Source: Pseudomonadota bacterium (GTDB lineage Bacteria > Desulfobacterota > Syntrophia > Syntrophales > UBA5619). From it: a DNA stretch of 13,157 nucleotides. The stretch spans positions 1 through 13,157 of the forward strand of contig JAHJQP010000167.1 in assembly GCA_018819165.1 (NCBI GenBank), given 5' to 3'. How positions within the stretch are numbered: the first letter of the stretch is position 1; the number at the start of each line of letters is the position of its first letter. The notes below the pieces were generated by a model. It was given only the letters and a program-made list of their open reading frames with translations. It did not search any database and was not told where the DNA came from. The position numbers and the translations under genes were made by a program. Shown here in pieces: positions 6,317-13,157 of the stretch.

Positions 6317-7538
6317 ACTTTAAATGCTTTTCAATAGCCTTCATCATGCCGTCCGTGGTCTTGCCGGGTGTATTGATCATGACCACGAGGCGATAAAGCC
6401 CGCCATGGGCACTGGTTAAGAAACCGGCCCGGGTCCGAATACCTTCGAGATGGCCGGTTTTGTAAAACTGGCGGCCCTCCTGGCGCATCAAGGCGTGATA
6501 GGGTTCATAACGTTGCAGTATTTTCAGCATGGCGCGCGCCGTAATACGGTTTTGTCGGGAGATACCGGAAGCTTCCACAATCTGTCCACTTTCGATCTTC
6601 AACTCCCCGCGGTAGTAATTATTCAATGCCCGCAGCCCCTTATTGACTGTGGCGGGTATTCCCAGAACCTCAGCCCCCATAACCAGCAAAATCTGATTTG
6701 CCATAAAATTGTTGGAGTACTTCAGAAGATCGGCCACCACCTTGCGCAGCTCATACCGGGAGCGGTAAGACCAGATTAATTTGTCTCTCTGGGGGTCAAC
6801 ACGGCCGCGGCCAATGGTGCCTTCGACTTCCATTCCGGCCTGATGGAAAAAATATTGAAACAGCTCGCCGGTATACTGCAAGGCCTCGGAGCTATTCGCC
6901 GCTAAGGTAATTCGTCCCTGAGTCAGTCCCGATGCAGCGATTTTGGGAATCACTGAGGGCAACAGGGGGGTCTGGGGTTCGTCAGTGACCAAGCGTCCGT
7001 TTTGACGTTTGAACGCCACAGTGTTGAAATTGGCACAAAGAGCTCCGTTGGGGGCGTCATAGGGTTCCGTCGATGTGCCGCGACCCGGAATTCGAACCGG
7101 TTGTTCAAAATAGAAATCATCCAGGACCAAGTTGCCGATGGCGCGCAGGCGAGTGGCCAGATGGTCTGCCATCACTTTCAATTCCTCGGAAACCAGTAAA
7201 GGATCACCGTAGCCTTTTATTTTGAGGTTGTTTCGCGAATCGATATAAAACTCGGTCCTGAACCTGTAGTCGGGCCCTAATTTTTCAAGGGCAGCCAAAG
7301 TCGTGAGCAGTTTGAGAATGGAAGCTGGAACCAAAGCAAGGTCTACATGGACCCCTGCAAGGATATGTCCGTCAGGATCAGCCACCGCCACAGCATCCCC
7401 GGCGCCTGCCATGGAGGCCAGTTTCTGCCCCAATGTTGTGGACGGACTTAGATTACTGGCCCACGATGCATCCCGATTTAGACCTGCAAAACTCAGCAAC
7501 ACGATGAAAATAATATATATTATACGCTGTAAACGCAT
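6315..7538 (-). CDS. dacB: D-alanyl-D-alanine carboxypeptidase/endopeptidase, PBP4 type (peptidase S13)
   Basis: This periplasmic penicillin-binding protein trims terminal D-Ala or cuts peptide cross-links in peptidoglycan. From the ATG at 7538-7536 it has 407 residues; a TTG start at 7619 is possible but the ATG fits better because a signal peptide (MRLQRIIYIIFIVLLSFAGL) begins exactly there, with a GAGTGGA site upstream. All three active-site motifs are present: SxxK at S73-K76 (PASILK), SxN at S275-N277 (YSNNFMAN) and KTG at 360-362 (FYKTGHLEGIRTRAGFL). About 200 residues separate the first two, typical of the inserted domains of class C PBPs. It is divergent from ampG, with an IS remnant between them. 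The symbol is by family; orthology to E. coli dacB is likely but untested. Confidence 0.9.
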   Translation of the reverse strand: MRLQRIIYIIFIVLLSFAGLNRDASWASNLSPSTTLGQKLASMAGAGDAVAVADPDGHILAGVHVDLALVPASILKLLTTLAALEKLGPDYRFRTEFYIDSRNNLKIKGYGDPLLVSEELKVMADHLATRLRAIGNLVLDDFYFEQPVRIPGRGTSTEPYDAPNGALCANFNTVAFKRQNGRLVTDEPQTPLLPSVIPKIAASGLTQGRITLAANSSEALQYTGELFQYFFHQAGMEVEGTIGRGRVDPQRDKLIWSYRSRYELRKVVADLLKYSNNFMANQILLVMGAEVLGIPATVNKGLRALNNYYRGELKIESGQIVEASGISRQNRITARAMLKILQRYEPYHALMRQEGRQFYKTGHLEGIRTRAGFLTSAHGGLYRLVVMINTPGKTTDGMMKAIEKHLK

Positions 7539-7609
7539 TTGGCGATCCACTCTTTGATGATTCCATGGTACGGCACGCCGGAACCTCTTTTTTGTGACAT
7601 GGAGGAGAA

Positions 7610-7639
7610 TATTTATCAAGATGACCGAGCTTTGTCCAA
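7610..7639 (-). promoter_or_regulatory. Possible promoter of the PBP4-type gene
   Basis: Minus strand: TTGGAC (7639-7634), 18 bases, TAAATA (7615-7610). It lies about 70 bases before the preferred ATG and outside the IS remnant, so the insertion would not have separated it from the gene. The boxes are moderate matches. Confidence 0.35.
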
Positions 7640-7686
7640 TAATTTTCTTTTTCTTGACACGCCGTCTCCATGTCCATATATTTCAC

Positions 7687-7701
7687 AACTCAACTTTCGC
7701 A
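7687..7701 (+). repeat. IS terminal inverted repeat, left
   Basis: AACTCAACTTTCGCA is the exact reverse complement of TGCGAAAGTTGAGTT at 8695-8709. The transposase frame reads through this end as MRKLS, showing that the normal C-terminus and stop codon have been lost. Confidence 0.8.
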
Positions 7702-8637
7702 TACGTTTAAGGGTCCCAAGAGTTCGGGGGTCCTTGTTGGTCCTCTTGGCGAGGGCCAACATGATGTATCGGCAGCACACCACGGCGGCATGGGCGACAA
7801 GAGCGTCATAGGACCGACCCTGGCACTCTTTGGCAAGATTGAGAAACGACTTGGCCATCTTGAAGAACACCTCGATGTCCCATCTGCGCCTATAGGCCAT
7901 GACAATCTGCTCGTCGCCCAGGGAGGTGTCGGTGGACAGCAGGGCCAGCCACTTTTTGGTGCGCCTGTCCCGGACGAACACGATCTTTGCCGGCACCGGG
8001 ATGCCCTTGTCGTTTTTTCCGATCTCGACCATGACCGAGGCGAGAATCTTTGCGCGGCCTCGTCGCTTGCGGATCTTCCTGTAGATGGCCGCCAGATGGA
8101 GATCTTCCCCCTGGTAGCGATAGAAGATCTTTTCCGTGACCTTGAGCATGCAGAGGGTATGCATTCCCTTGGCAAGCAAGTTCCTCATGATTGCTGGATA
8201 GGCAAACCAGCTGTCGAACAGAAGATGCTTGGCTTGGATCCCGCTTGCAAGGGCCTCGGCCACCATCTCCACAAGGACATCGGTTGCCTTGCGGATGCCT
8301 TCCCGGCGACGCCTCGCCCCGTTGGTACGGCGGTCAAGGTCCGTACGCAAAGGGACCAGCCGGTGCTTTTCCTTGCTGGAGGCAAGCAGCGCACAGGAAA
8401 CGGGCAGAAAGCTGATACCGTCGGACCACCCCAGGGTGAACAGAACCCGGAACACGGCGACCGGAGAAATACCCTTCTCCTTGCCAATGTTGTGCTTCGC
8501 TTCAGCAGGCTGCCGATTTTCTGATTGAGAAAGAACTGATGAATCTGGTTTTCACAGGAAACGATGTCTGATACAATCCGGCTCTTAGCGTCACCTCGTG
8601 CGTTGATGGGCTTTTGTTGGGGAACAAAACCTATATA
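7687..8637 (-). pseudogene. Broken IS4-family transposase
   Basis: Two frames together encode a transposase. The N-terminal frame (open from 8637, after a TGA) reads FVPQQKPINARGDAKSRIVS and later QIHQFFLNQKIGSLLKRS, and has no ATG, GTG or TTG start. Near 8490-8505 the similarity moves to another frame (HNIGKEKGISPVAVFRVLF), which then jumps directly to TLGWSDGISFLPVSCALLAS. In relatives as I remember them, more than a hundred residues, including the first catalytic Asp, lie between these segments. The rest keeps LLFDSWFAYP (second Asp, near 8214) and the YRRRWDIEVFFK signature (catalytic Glu, near 7872). The C-terminus is also short: after KDPRTLGTL the frame runs through the inverted repeat into flanking DNA and stops at 7616. 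Not functional as read. Confidence 0.8.
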
Positions 8638-8655
8638 TCACACTTTGTGACGCTA
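8586..8655. repeat. Nested inverted repeats at the IS right end
   Basis: TAGCGTCAC (8586-8594) and GTGACGCTA (8647-8655) are perfect inverted repeats. Between them, TTTTGTT (8612-8618), GGGG and AACAAAA (8623-8629) form a perfect 7-bp hairpin at the 5' end of the transposase reading frame. Such leader structures in other IS elements (IS10, IS50) block translation from read-through transcripts; the same role here is inferred. Confidence 0.45.
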
Positions 8656-8674
8656 TACTACTAATAATTACAAT
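8645..8674 (+). promoter_or_regulatory. Possible outward promoter from the IS end toward ampG
   Basis: TTGTGA (8645-8650), 18 bases, TACAAT (8669-8674; one mismatch from TATAAT) points out of the element toward ampG. No better promoter was seen in the 102 bases between the IS end and the ampG start. Confidence 0.35.
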
Positions 8675-8694
8675 ATATTACACATTTTTCGCTC

Positions 8695-8709
8695 CTGCGA
8701 AAGTTGAGT
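8695..8709 (-). repeat. IS terminal inverted repeat, right
   Basis: Exact reverse complement of 7687-7701. It lies 102 bases before the preferred ampG start. Confidence 0.8.
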
Positions 8710-8811
8710 TTTACAATCTGAAAAGCCGTCAGATCAAGCTTATTGAAAAGTTACCGTGCCTTATTTCCGGCAACAGGCCCAATCTTCAATATTCAAGTAT
8801 TTAAGGAGCTC

Positions 8812-10062
8812 ATGCAGACCGGCAGCTATAAATCCATCTTGAAAGTGATTTTCAGCAGGCGCATGCTGGTGTCCTTCATCATGGGTTTCGCCTGCGGCCT
8901 TCCCCTTCTTTTGACCATCACGGTACTGCAGGCATGGATGAAGGAAGAGGGGGTGGATCTGACCGTTATCGGCATGATGGCTTTGGTGGGGTTCCCCTAT
9001 ACCGTTAAATTCCTTTGGGCGCCTTTTTTTGACCGCTACATCCCGCACTTTCTCGGCCGCCGGCGCGGGTGGCTCATCATGGCTCAAACTGCGCTGATGA
9101 TGGCGATTGCCGCACTCGGTTTGACCAATCCTGTATTCAATCCCTGGATGATGGCTTTTGTCGCTTTTCTGGTGACCTTTTTCAGCGCTTCCCAGGACAT
9201 CATTGTGGATGCTTATCGGCGGGAAGACCTCGCCGATGATGAACTTGGTCTGGGTTCATCTCTCTATGTGAACGGATACCGCACCGGGATGCTTCTGGCT
9301 TCGGGCGGCGGCCTCATCCTGTCGGATTACGTGCCCTTTTCGACGGTGTACCTTATCATGGCTTTCTGCATGCTCCCGGGCATCGTTACCACGCTGCTGA
9401 CGCCGGAACCGGAGATGACCGACGTGCCAAGGACTTTCAAGGAAGCCGTGGCGGGCCCATTAATAGAATACTTCACCAGGGAAAATGCAATCCTGATGCT
9501 TGCCTTCATCCTCCTGTACAAGATCGGCGATACGATGGCCGGCGCCATGACCACCCCGTTTTTTCTGGATATGGGATTCTCCAAGACCGAAATCGGCACC
9601 GTAGTCAAGCTTTTCGGATTCTGGGCAACTGTCGGGGGAACGTTGTTGGGGGGGATGCTTATGCTCAGTCTAGGCATAAACCGAGCGCTCTGGGTGTTTG
9701 GTTTTCTTCAGGGACTCTCCACTGCTGGCTTTGCCATCCTGGCAAGGATCGGTTACAGTTTGCCCGTTTTATCGGGGGTCATCGCCTTTGAGAATCTCAC
9801 CGCCGGCATGGGCACTGCTGCCTATGTCGCATTTATGGCCAGCGTTACGAACAAGAAATTTACCGCCACGCAGTATGCCCTGCTGAGCAGTCTCATGGGT
9901 GTTCCCCGGGTTGTTGCATCGGCGCCGACAGGTTTTTTGGCCAAACATTTCGGCTGGGAGGGCTTCTTTATTGCCTGCGTCCTGATTGCCATACCGGGGA
10001 TATTGCTTCTATTGAAATTTGCCCCCTGGTCTTCGCAGACAAAAACAGAAAGGGCGGGCTGA
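8812..10062 (+). CDS. ampG: AmpG-family muropeptide permease (MFS)
   Basis: AmpG is an inner-membrane proton-linked importer of anhydro-muropeptides (GlcNAc-anhydroMurNAc-peptides) released by wall turnover, the entry point of peptidoglycan recycling. The protein has 416 residues from ATG 8812, directly after AAGGAG; a TTG start at 8743 lacks such a site. Family motifs are clear: GFACGLPLLLTITVLQAWM (25-43), VKFLWAPFFDRY (65-76), HFLGRRRGW (79-87) and SASQDIIVDAYR (125-136), then LYKIGD, ENLTAGMGTAAYVAFMASV and FTATQYALLSS. The many hydrophobic stretches fit about twelve membrane helices. It ends at LLLLKFAPW and lacks the extra C-terminal helices of E. coli AmpG. Its stop lies 12 bases from the convergent C26 hydrolase gene. 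Confidence 0.92.
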   Translation: MQTGSYKSILKVIFSRRMLVSFIMGFACGLPLLLTITVLQAWMKEEGVDLTVIGMMALVGFPYTVKFLWAPFFDRYIPHFLGRRRGWLIMAQTALMMAIAALGLTNPVFNPWMMAFVAFLVTFFSASQDIIVDAYRREDLADDELGLGSSLYVNGYRTGMLLASGGGLILSDYVPFSTVYLIMAFCMLPGIVTTLLTPEPEMTDVPRTFKEAVAGPLIEYFTRENAILMLAFILLYKIGDTMAGAMTTPFFLDMGFSKTEIGTVVKLFGFWATVGGTLLGGMLMLSLGINRALWVFGFLQGLSTAGFAILARIGYSLPVLSGVIAFENLTAGMGTAAYVAFMASVTNKKFTATQYALLSSLMGVPRVVASAPTGFLAKHFGWEGFFIACVLIAIPGILLLLKFAPWSSQTKTERAG

Positions 10063-10074
10063 AAGGCATCTCCG

Positions 10075-10773
10075 CTATGCTGCACCAACCAATCCCTCAA
10101 AAACTTTCAGCCAGATCGGGTCATTCACATACAGGGATTCGGGATGCCATTGCAGGCCCAGCATGAATCTTGAGCTTTTGTTCTCTATCGCTTCTATAAT
10201 GCCATCAGGGGCTGTGCCGCTTGCCCGAAGGCCGGGGGCAACTTCCTTAACGCCCTGATGATGGGAACTGTTCGTTTCAGTCTCGGTTTTCTGCAACAGG
10301 CCGGCCAAAAGGGTATCTGGTTTGATGCTCACTTTGTGGGCCTGGATGTTCCGGCCCTGTTCATGATTTAATGATGTGCCCGGCAATTGGGTGGAAATAT
10401 CCTGGTAAAGCGTCCCGCCGAAAGCCACATTGATTGTTTGCATCCCCCCGCAGATTCCCAGGACAGGCAAATCATTCCTGAAAGCCCAGCGGGCCAGTTC
10501 CAGTTCGAACGCGCTGCGCCGCGGGTTGAGCTTTCCCAGACAGGGTAAAGGCGCTTCTCCGTAGTAGTGCGGTTCGATATCAAAATCGCCGCCGGTAATT
10601 ACTAAGCCGCTTAATTTCCCTGCAAAATCCCCGACCTTCAGGCTAGCCAAAGGCGCCAGAAGAACGGGCATTCCCCCCGCGTCAAGGATCGCGGCCGCGT
10701 ATTCCTCCCTCAGCCAGAATTTGCACGGATCGGCAGAGTCATAGTCACAGGTGATTCCTATCAGGGGACGCAT
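10075..10773 (-). CDS. Gamma-glutamyl hydrolase, peptidase C26 (class I glutamine amidotransferase-like)
   Basis: This cytoplasmic hydrolase cleaves gamma-glutamyl amide bonds. The 232 residues from ATG 10773 (MRPLIGITCDY) form one domain. The catalytic triad is Cys108 in GICGGMQ, His210 and Glu212 in LGLQWHPES; VITGGDFDIEP and SSHHQGVKEV are further C26/PuuD signatures. An AAAGGA site lies inside the 3' end of the upstream deacylase gene, 4 bases separate that stop from this start, and the two are surely cotranscribed. The best known relative is PuuD (gamma-glutamyl-GABA hydrolase), but no putrescine genes are nearby. Next to ampG and a D-amino-acid deacylase, a gamma-D-glutamyl bond of wall peptides is a reasonable candidate substrate (inference). 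Confidence 0.88.
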   Translation of the reverse strand: MRPLIGITCDYDSADPCKFWLREEYAAAILDAGGMPVLLAPLASLKVGDFAGKLSGLVITGGDFDIEPHYYGEAPLPCLGKLNPRRSAFELELARWAFRNDLPVLGICGGMQTINVAFGGTLYQDISTQLPGTSLNHEQGRNIQAHKVSIKPDTLLAGLLQKTETETNSSHHQGVKEVAPGLRASGTAPDGIIEAIENKSSRFMLGLQWHPESLYVNDPIWLKVFEGLVGAA

Positions 10774-10777
10774 CGGT

Positions 10778-12361
10778 CTAATTTCCTTTCGCGAGCACAC
10801 AACCTTTTCCGATACCGGTATGGCTGCCGTTCTCTACGGTAATCGCGCCGTTTACAATAACGCAATCAATCCCCTCCGGGTAGCTGGCGGGGTTTTGATA
10901 GGTGGCGGTGTCGGTTATTTTCCGGGGATCAAAAATGACTATGTCAGCTTTGAAGCCCTCGCGAATGAGTCCCCGATCCATGAGTCCCAGTAAATGCGCC
11001 GGGGCGCCGGTCATTTTATAAACAGCTTCCTCCAGGTTTAAGACACCTTCTCTATTCACGAAGCGATCCAGAACCCGCGGAAAAGTGCCGAAAGCGCGGG
11101 GATGGGGCTTGCCTTTGCACAAAGGGCCGTAATGCGCCCGGCATGCACTGTCCGAACCAATCATGACATAAGGTTTTGACAGAATTTCAAGGAGGTTTTG
11201 TTCGTTCATAATGAAATAAATGGCTTCTACCTTCATGCTTTCCCGCAGCAACAAATCAAAGACAAATTCCAGGGGAGACTTGGCATGCCTGACGGCTGCC
11301 TCGGCAACGGTAAATCCCACCCATCGCTGATTTTCCTCGCTCACCGCTTCTGAGATTAAGATTTTTTCCCAGTATTCTTCTTCGGGGTGATTCTCCAAAA
11401 TTTCCCTTTGAATTCGTCGCCGCGTGGATTGGTCCCGCAAGCGTCTCAACTGGGCTTCCTTTCCTCCTGCAAGAGCCCAATCCGGCAACAAGGCCTGGAG
11501 TCCGGCATTGGATGCCAAATAGGGATAACGGTCGGCGGTGATTGGCACCCCTTGAGCCTGCGCTTTTTCTATTATTTCAAAAGCATTGGACAATTTATGC
11601 CAATTTGCGCCCTCCGCGGTTTTCAGATGGGATATTTGCAGGGGGATGCGGGCTTCACGCGCAACCAGGATGATTTCATCCAAAGCTTCCAGCAACCGGG
11701 GGCCCTCGCTCCGAATATGGCAGCTTAAAAAGCCCCCGTATCTGGCCGCTACCTTGCAAAGGGCGATCAATTCCGGCGCCCTGGCATAGCAGGCGGGCGG
11801 ATAAAAGAGGCCGCTTGATATGCCGAAGGCTCCGTCTTGCATGGCCTCTTCCGTCAATGCCTCCATTTGTGTCAATTCCCGGGGAGTCGGGGGGCGGTTT
11901 TCCATCCCCATTACGGTCGCCCGAATGGTATTATGGCCGATCAAGGGCGCGTAATTGACGGATATTTTGGCTTTTTCCAGGCGCCGGCCGTATTCAGGCA
12001 GAGTCTTCCAGTCCAATTCGAGGTCGAAATTTTCTTTATAATGGTCTTGCCTTTCTTTGAGCGCCTGATTTCCAATGGGAGCCGCCGCATAACCGCAGTT
12101 GCCTCCCACTTCGGTTGTCACTCCTTGACGAATTTTACTCTCGGACTGAGGATTTATAAGAAGGTGATAATCGGAATGCGAGTGGATATCGATAAATCCA
12201 GGGCAGACGACCTTCCCACCGGCCTGAATTACCGCAGTCGAAGGGACATCGCGCAGTTGCCCCACGATTTCGATACAGTCGCCCTTTAAGCCAAGATCGG
12301 CCTGAAAGCCGGGAGCTCCGCTTCCATCAATTACTGTGGCGTCTTTAATGATTAAATCCAT
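10778..12361 (-). CDS. N-acyl-D-amino-acid deacylase (D-aminoacylase)
   Basis: This zinc-dependent amidohydrolase removes acyl groups from the nitrogen of D-amino acids; some members of the group are reported to split L-Xaa-D-Xaa dipeptides. The 527 residues begin at ATG 12361. Metal and active-site residues are in place: HxH at H60/H62 (GFIDIHSHSD), Cys89 in GGNCG, H215 (SCHIRSEG), H245 (ISHLK) and D404 (MIGSDS), matching Cys96, His220, His250 and Asp366 of the Alcaligenes enzyme. The KPHPRAFGTFPRVL segment and the C-terminal beta sandwich (KADIVIFDP) complete the family pattern. No strong ribosome site precedes the ATG. It is the first gene of a two-gene unit with the C26 hydrolase. Substrate is unknown; D-Glu- or D-Ala-containing products of wall turnover would fit the context. 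Confidence 0.92.
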   Translation of the reverse strand: MDLIIKDATVIDGSGAPGFQADLGLKGDCIEIVGQLRDVPSTAVIQAGGKVVCPGFIDIHSHSDYHLLINPQSESKIRQGVTTEVGGNCGYAAAPIGNQALKERQDHYKENFDLELDWKTLPEYGRRLEKAKISVNYAPLIGHNTIRATVMGMENRPPTPRELTQMEALTEEAMQDGAFGISSGLFYPPACYARAPELIALCKVAARYGGFLSCHIRSEGPRLLEALDEIILVAREARIPLQISHLKTAEGANWHKLSNAFEIIEKAQAQGVPITADRYPYLASNAGLQALLPDWALAGGKEAQLRRLRDQSTRRRIQREILENHPEEEYWEKILISEAVSEENQRWVGFTVAEAAVRHAKSPLEFVFDLLLRESMKVEAIYFIMNEQNLLEILSKPYVMIGSDSACRAHYGPLCKGKPHPRAFGTFPRVLDRFVNREGVLNLEEAVYKMTGAPAHLLGLMDRGLIREGFKADIVIFDPRKITDTATYQNPASYPEGIDCVIVNGAITVENGSHTGIGKGCVLAKGN

Positions 12362-12388
12362 TGCCGCACTTTGTTTTTTTATGACTGC

Positions 12389-12416
12389 ATTTTGTTCCTT
12401 TTAGACGGTTTGTCAA
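12389..12416 (-). promoter_or_regulatory. Possible promoter of the deacylase-hydrolase operon
   Basis: Minus strand: perfect TTGACA (12416-12411), 16 bases, CAAAAT (12394-12389, four of six). The -35 box lies in a hairpin formed by GACGGTTT (12404-12411) and AAGCCGTC (12415-12422). Transcription would start near 12382, leaving a short leader of about 20 bases, consistent with the absence of a good ribosome site. Confidence 0.45.
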
Positions 12417-13157
12417 GCCGTCTGTGTAAAATGGAATAGGATAAAGAGCAAGCGAATTCCAAAGTGCTGATTTCTTGAGAGATTATTCACCGTTTATCCG
12501 GGAAGGAAGGATGCCCAGACGACGGCTTAGAAGAGGGTGGGGAAAAAATTGCCGATGCGGATGCGGGCCATCTCCACAAGGTCGATCCCGGTCCCCAGCT
12601 AATTTGCTTCCATAACCCTTATTCGGATAGAATCGATCGCATTCTATTTGCAAACCGTTCGTGCCGAAGCTACCCGGCGGGGTTACAGTTTCGACGGAAC
12701 GAAAATAGCCTCTGTTTGGCTGTGCCGAACCTATTTTTGTCACTAGCGGACAACTCAATTACGAGTGGGCGCACCTCGTAGCGAAACTGAAGTCCGTGCT
12801 TCGTCGTGGCTCGCCAGACTGGAACCCTTTTCTCGTCCCGAAACGCACCCCCTGTTTCACATTGTTCCCGGCCCGGTGGCGGAGTGGGAGGTCACGCAGC
12901 CCAACTAGATACCATCGGTCACCCCAAAAGCTGCTCACCTCTGAGCGCTGACGTAATGCTTCACTGCAAATACAAGTCTACAGGGCGGCTAATCGGGCCA
13001 GATCATTGAATGCGGTTCGTAATGTGCGCTGTCTTTTTGAATGCCTTAATTGACCGATCTTGAAAAGTGTGCAATATTGCTTCCGCTAATAGCCGAAATA
13101 CTATTGTTTCAGTCGGATCGAATTGCCTCCGTTATAAAGTGGAAAGGCGAAAGATTA
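12417..13157. other. Gene-poor terminal region
   Basis: No intact gene is supported on either strand. The frames here are under 95 codons, have no recognisable motif and overlap each other. Besides the AcpS-like fragment at 12527-12598, the only structure noticed is a hairpin TACGAG...CTCGTA at 12760-12780. It looks like decayed or rearranged DNA. Confidence 0.5.
12527..12598 (-). pseudogene. acpS: Relic resembling the N-terminus of holo-ACP synthase
   Basis: A 23-codon stretch between stop codons reads LGTGIDLVEMARIRIGNFF and ends PTLF. Its first 13 residues match the highly conserved AcpS opening (in E. coli ILGLGTDIVEIARIE), including the metal-binding Asp. After ARIR the similarity stops and the frame ends. 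No ATG precedes it: a TAG is immediately upstream of the CTG at 12598. I read this as the 5' remnant of a lost acpS gene. The match is short, so chance is possible, and no other AcpS segment was found nearby. Confidence 0.4.

Larger units (their letters stand above)
7687..8709 (-). mobile_element. Decayed IS4-family insertion sequence (internal-deletion derivative)
   Basis: The 1023-base element is bounded by perfect 15-base inverted repeats and contains remains of an IS4-type transposase on the minus strand. Intact relatives would be longer, because the transposase here is truncated inside. No convincing target duplication flanks the ends, so the insertion is old or the flanks were rearranged. 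It occupies the space between the divergent dacB-like and ampG-like genes and appears to interrupt neither coding region. Confidence 0.75.

Noticed and set aside
8455..8520. Programmed -1 frameshift in the transposase (A-AAA at 8517-8520)
   Set aside because: Not a classical heptamer, and the gene also lacks a start codon and internal segments, so simple decay explains the frame change better.
7670..8524. 284-codon plus-strand frame inside the IS
   Set aside because: Antisense to the transposase remnant, which has the IS4-type motifs on the minus strand.
8743..8811. TTG start giving AmpG 23 more residues
   Set aside because: No ribosome site before the TTG, while the ATG at 8812 follows AAGGAG and gives the usual family N-terminus.
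12871..12925. GCCCGGTGGCGGAGTGGG stretch resembling the 5' half of tRNA-Leu or tRNA-Ser
   Set aside because: No matching 3' acceptor strand, anticodon stem or T arm follows.
1..13157. CRISPR arrays, phage modules, defence systems
   Set aside because: No regularly spaced repeats and no proteins of these classes were seen.

Overview
The window looks like a stretch of chromosome from a Gram-negative bacterium. An outer-membrane phospholipase, an AmpG-type inner-membrane permease and a PBP4-type periplasmic enzyme all imply two membranes. The protein style and gene mix fit Desulfobacterota (the former Deltaproteobacteria, for example Syntrophales), but that placement is an impression from reading. 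No rRNA, tRNA or CRISPR array was found.

Layout. Bases 1-1317 (minus) hold the first 439 codons of the condensin gene smc, which runs off the left edge. Divergent from it is an acetolactate synthase operon, ilvB-ilvN (1755-3976), preceded by a complete attenuation leader. This consists of a promoter, an Ile-rich 28-residue leader peptide, an antiterminator arm that overlaps the leader stop codon, and a perfect 11-bp terminator ending 28 bases before ilvB. Bases 4031-5274 (minus) hold a solitary HicB-like gene followed almost without gap by pldA. Bases 5280-6276 hold no convincing protein gene. They contain a GC-rich, hairpin-rich block that ends in a minus-strand terminator (a possible structured RNA or dispersed repeat) and then an AT-rich filler.

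Bases 6315-12361 carry four genes with a common theme. They are a PBP4-type D,D-carboxypeptidase/endopeptidase (minus), an AmpG muropeptide permease (plus), and a minus-strand operon of an N-acyl-D-amino-acid deacylase followed by a C26-family gamma-glutamyl hydrolase. Together they could release wall peptides, import them, and break their gamma-glutamyl and D-amino-acid bonds; this joint role is inferred. A decayed IS4-family element (7687-8709) with intact 15-bp ends, but a transposase broken by a frameshift and at least one internal deletion, sits between the divergent PBP4 and AmpG genes. It may supply a promoter to ampG.

The last 800 bases hold no intact gene. They do contain a 23-codon minus-strand fragment that strongly resembles the N-terminus of holo-ACP synthase (AcpS), probably a relic.
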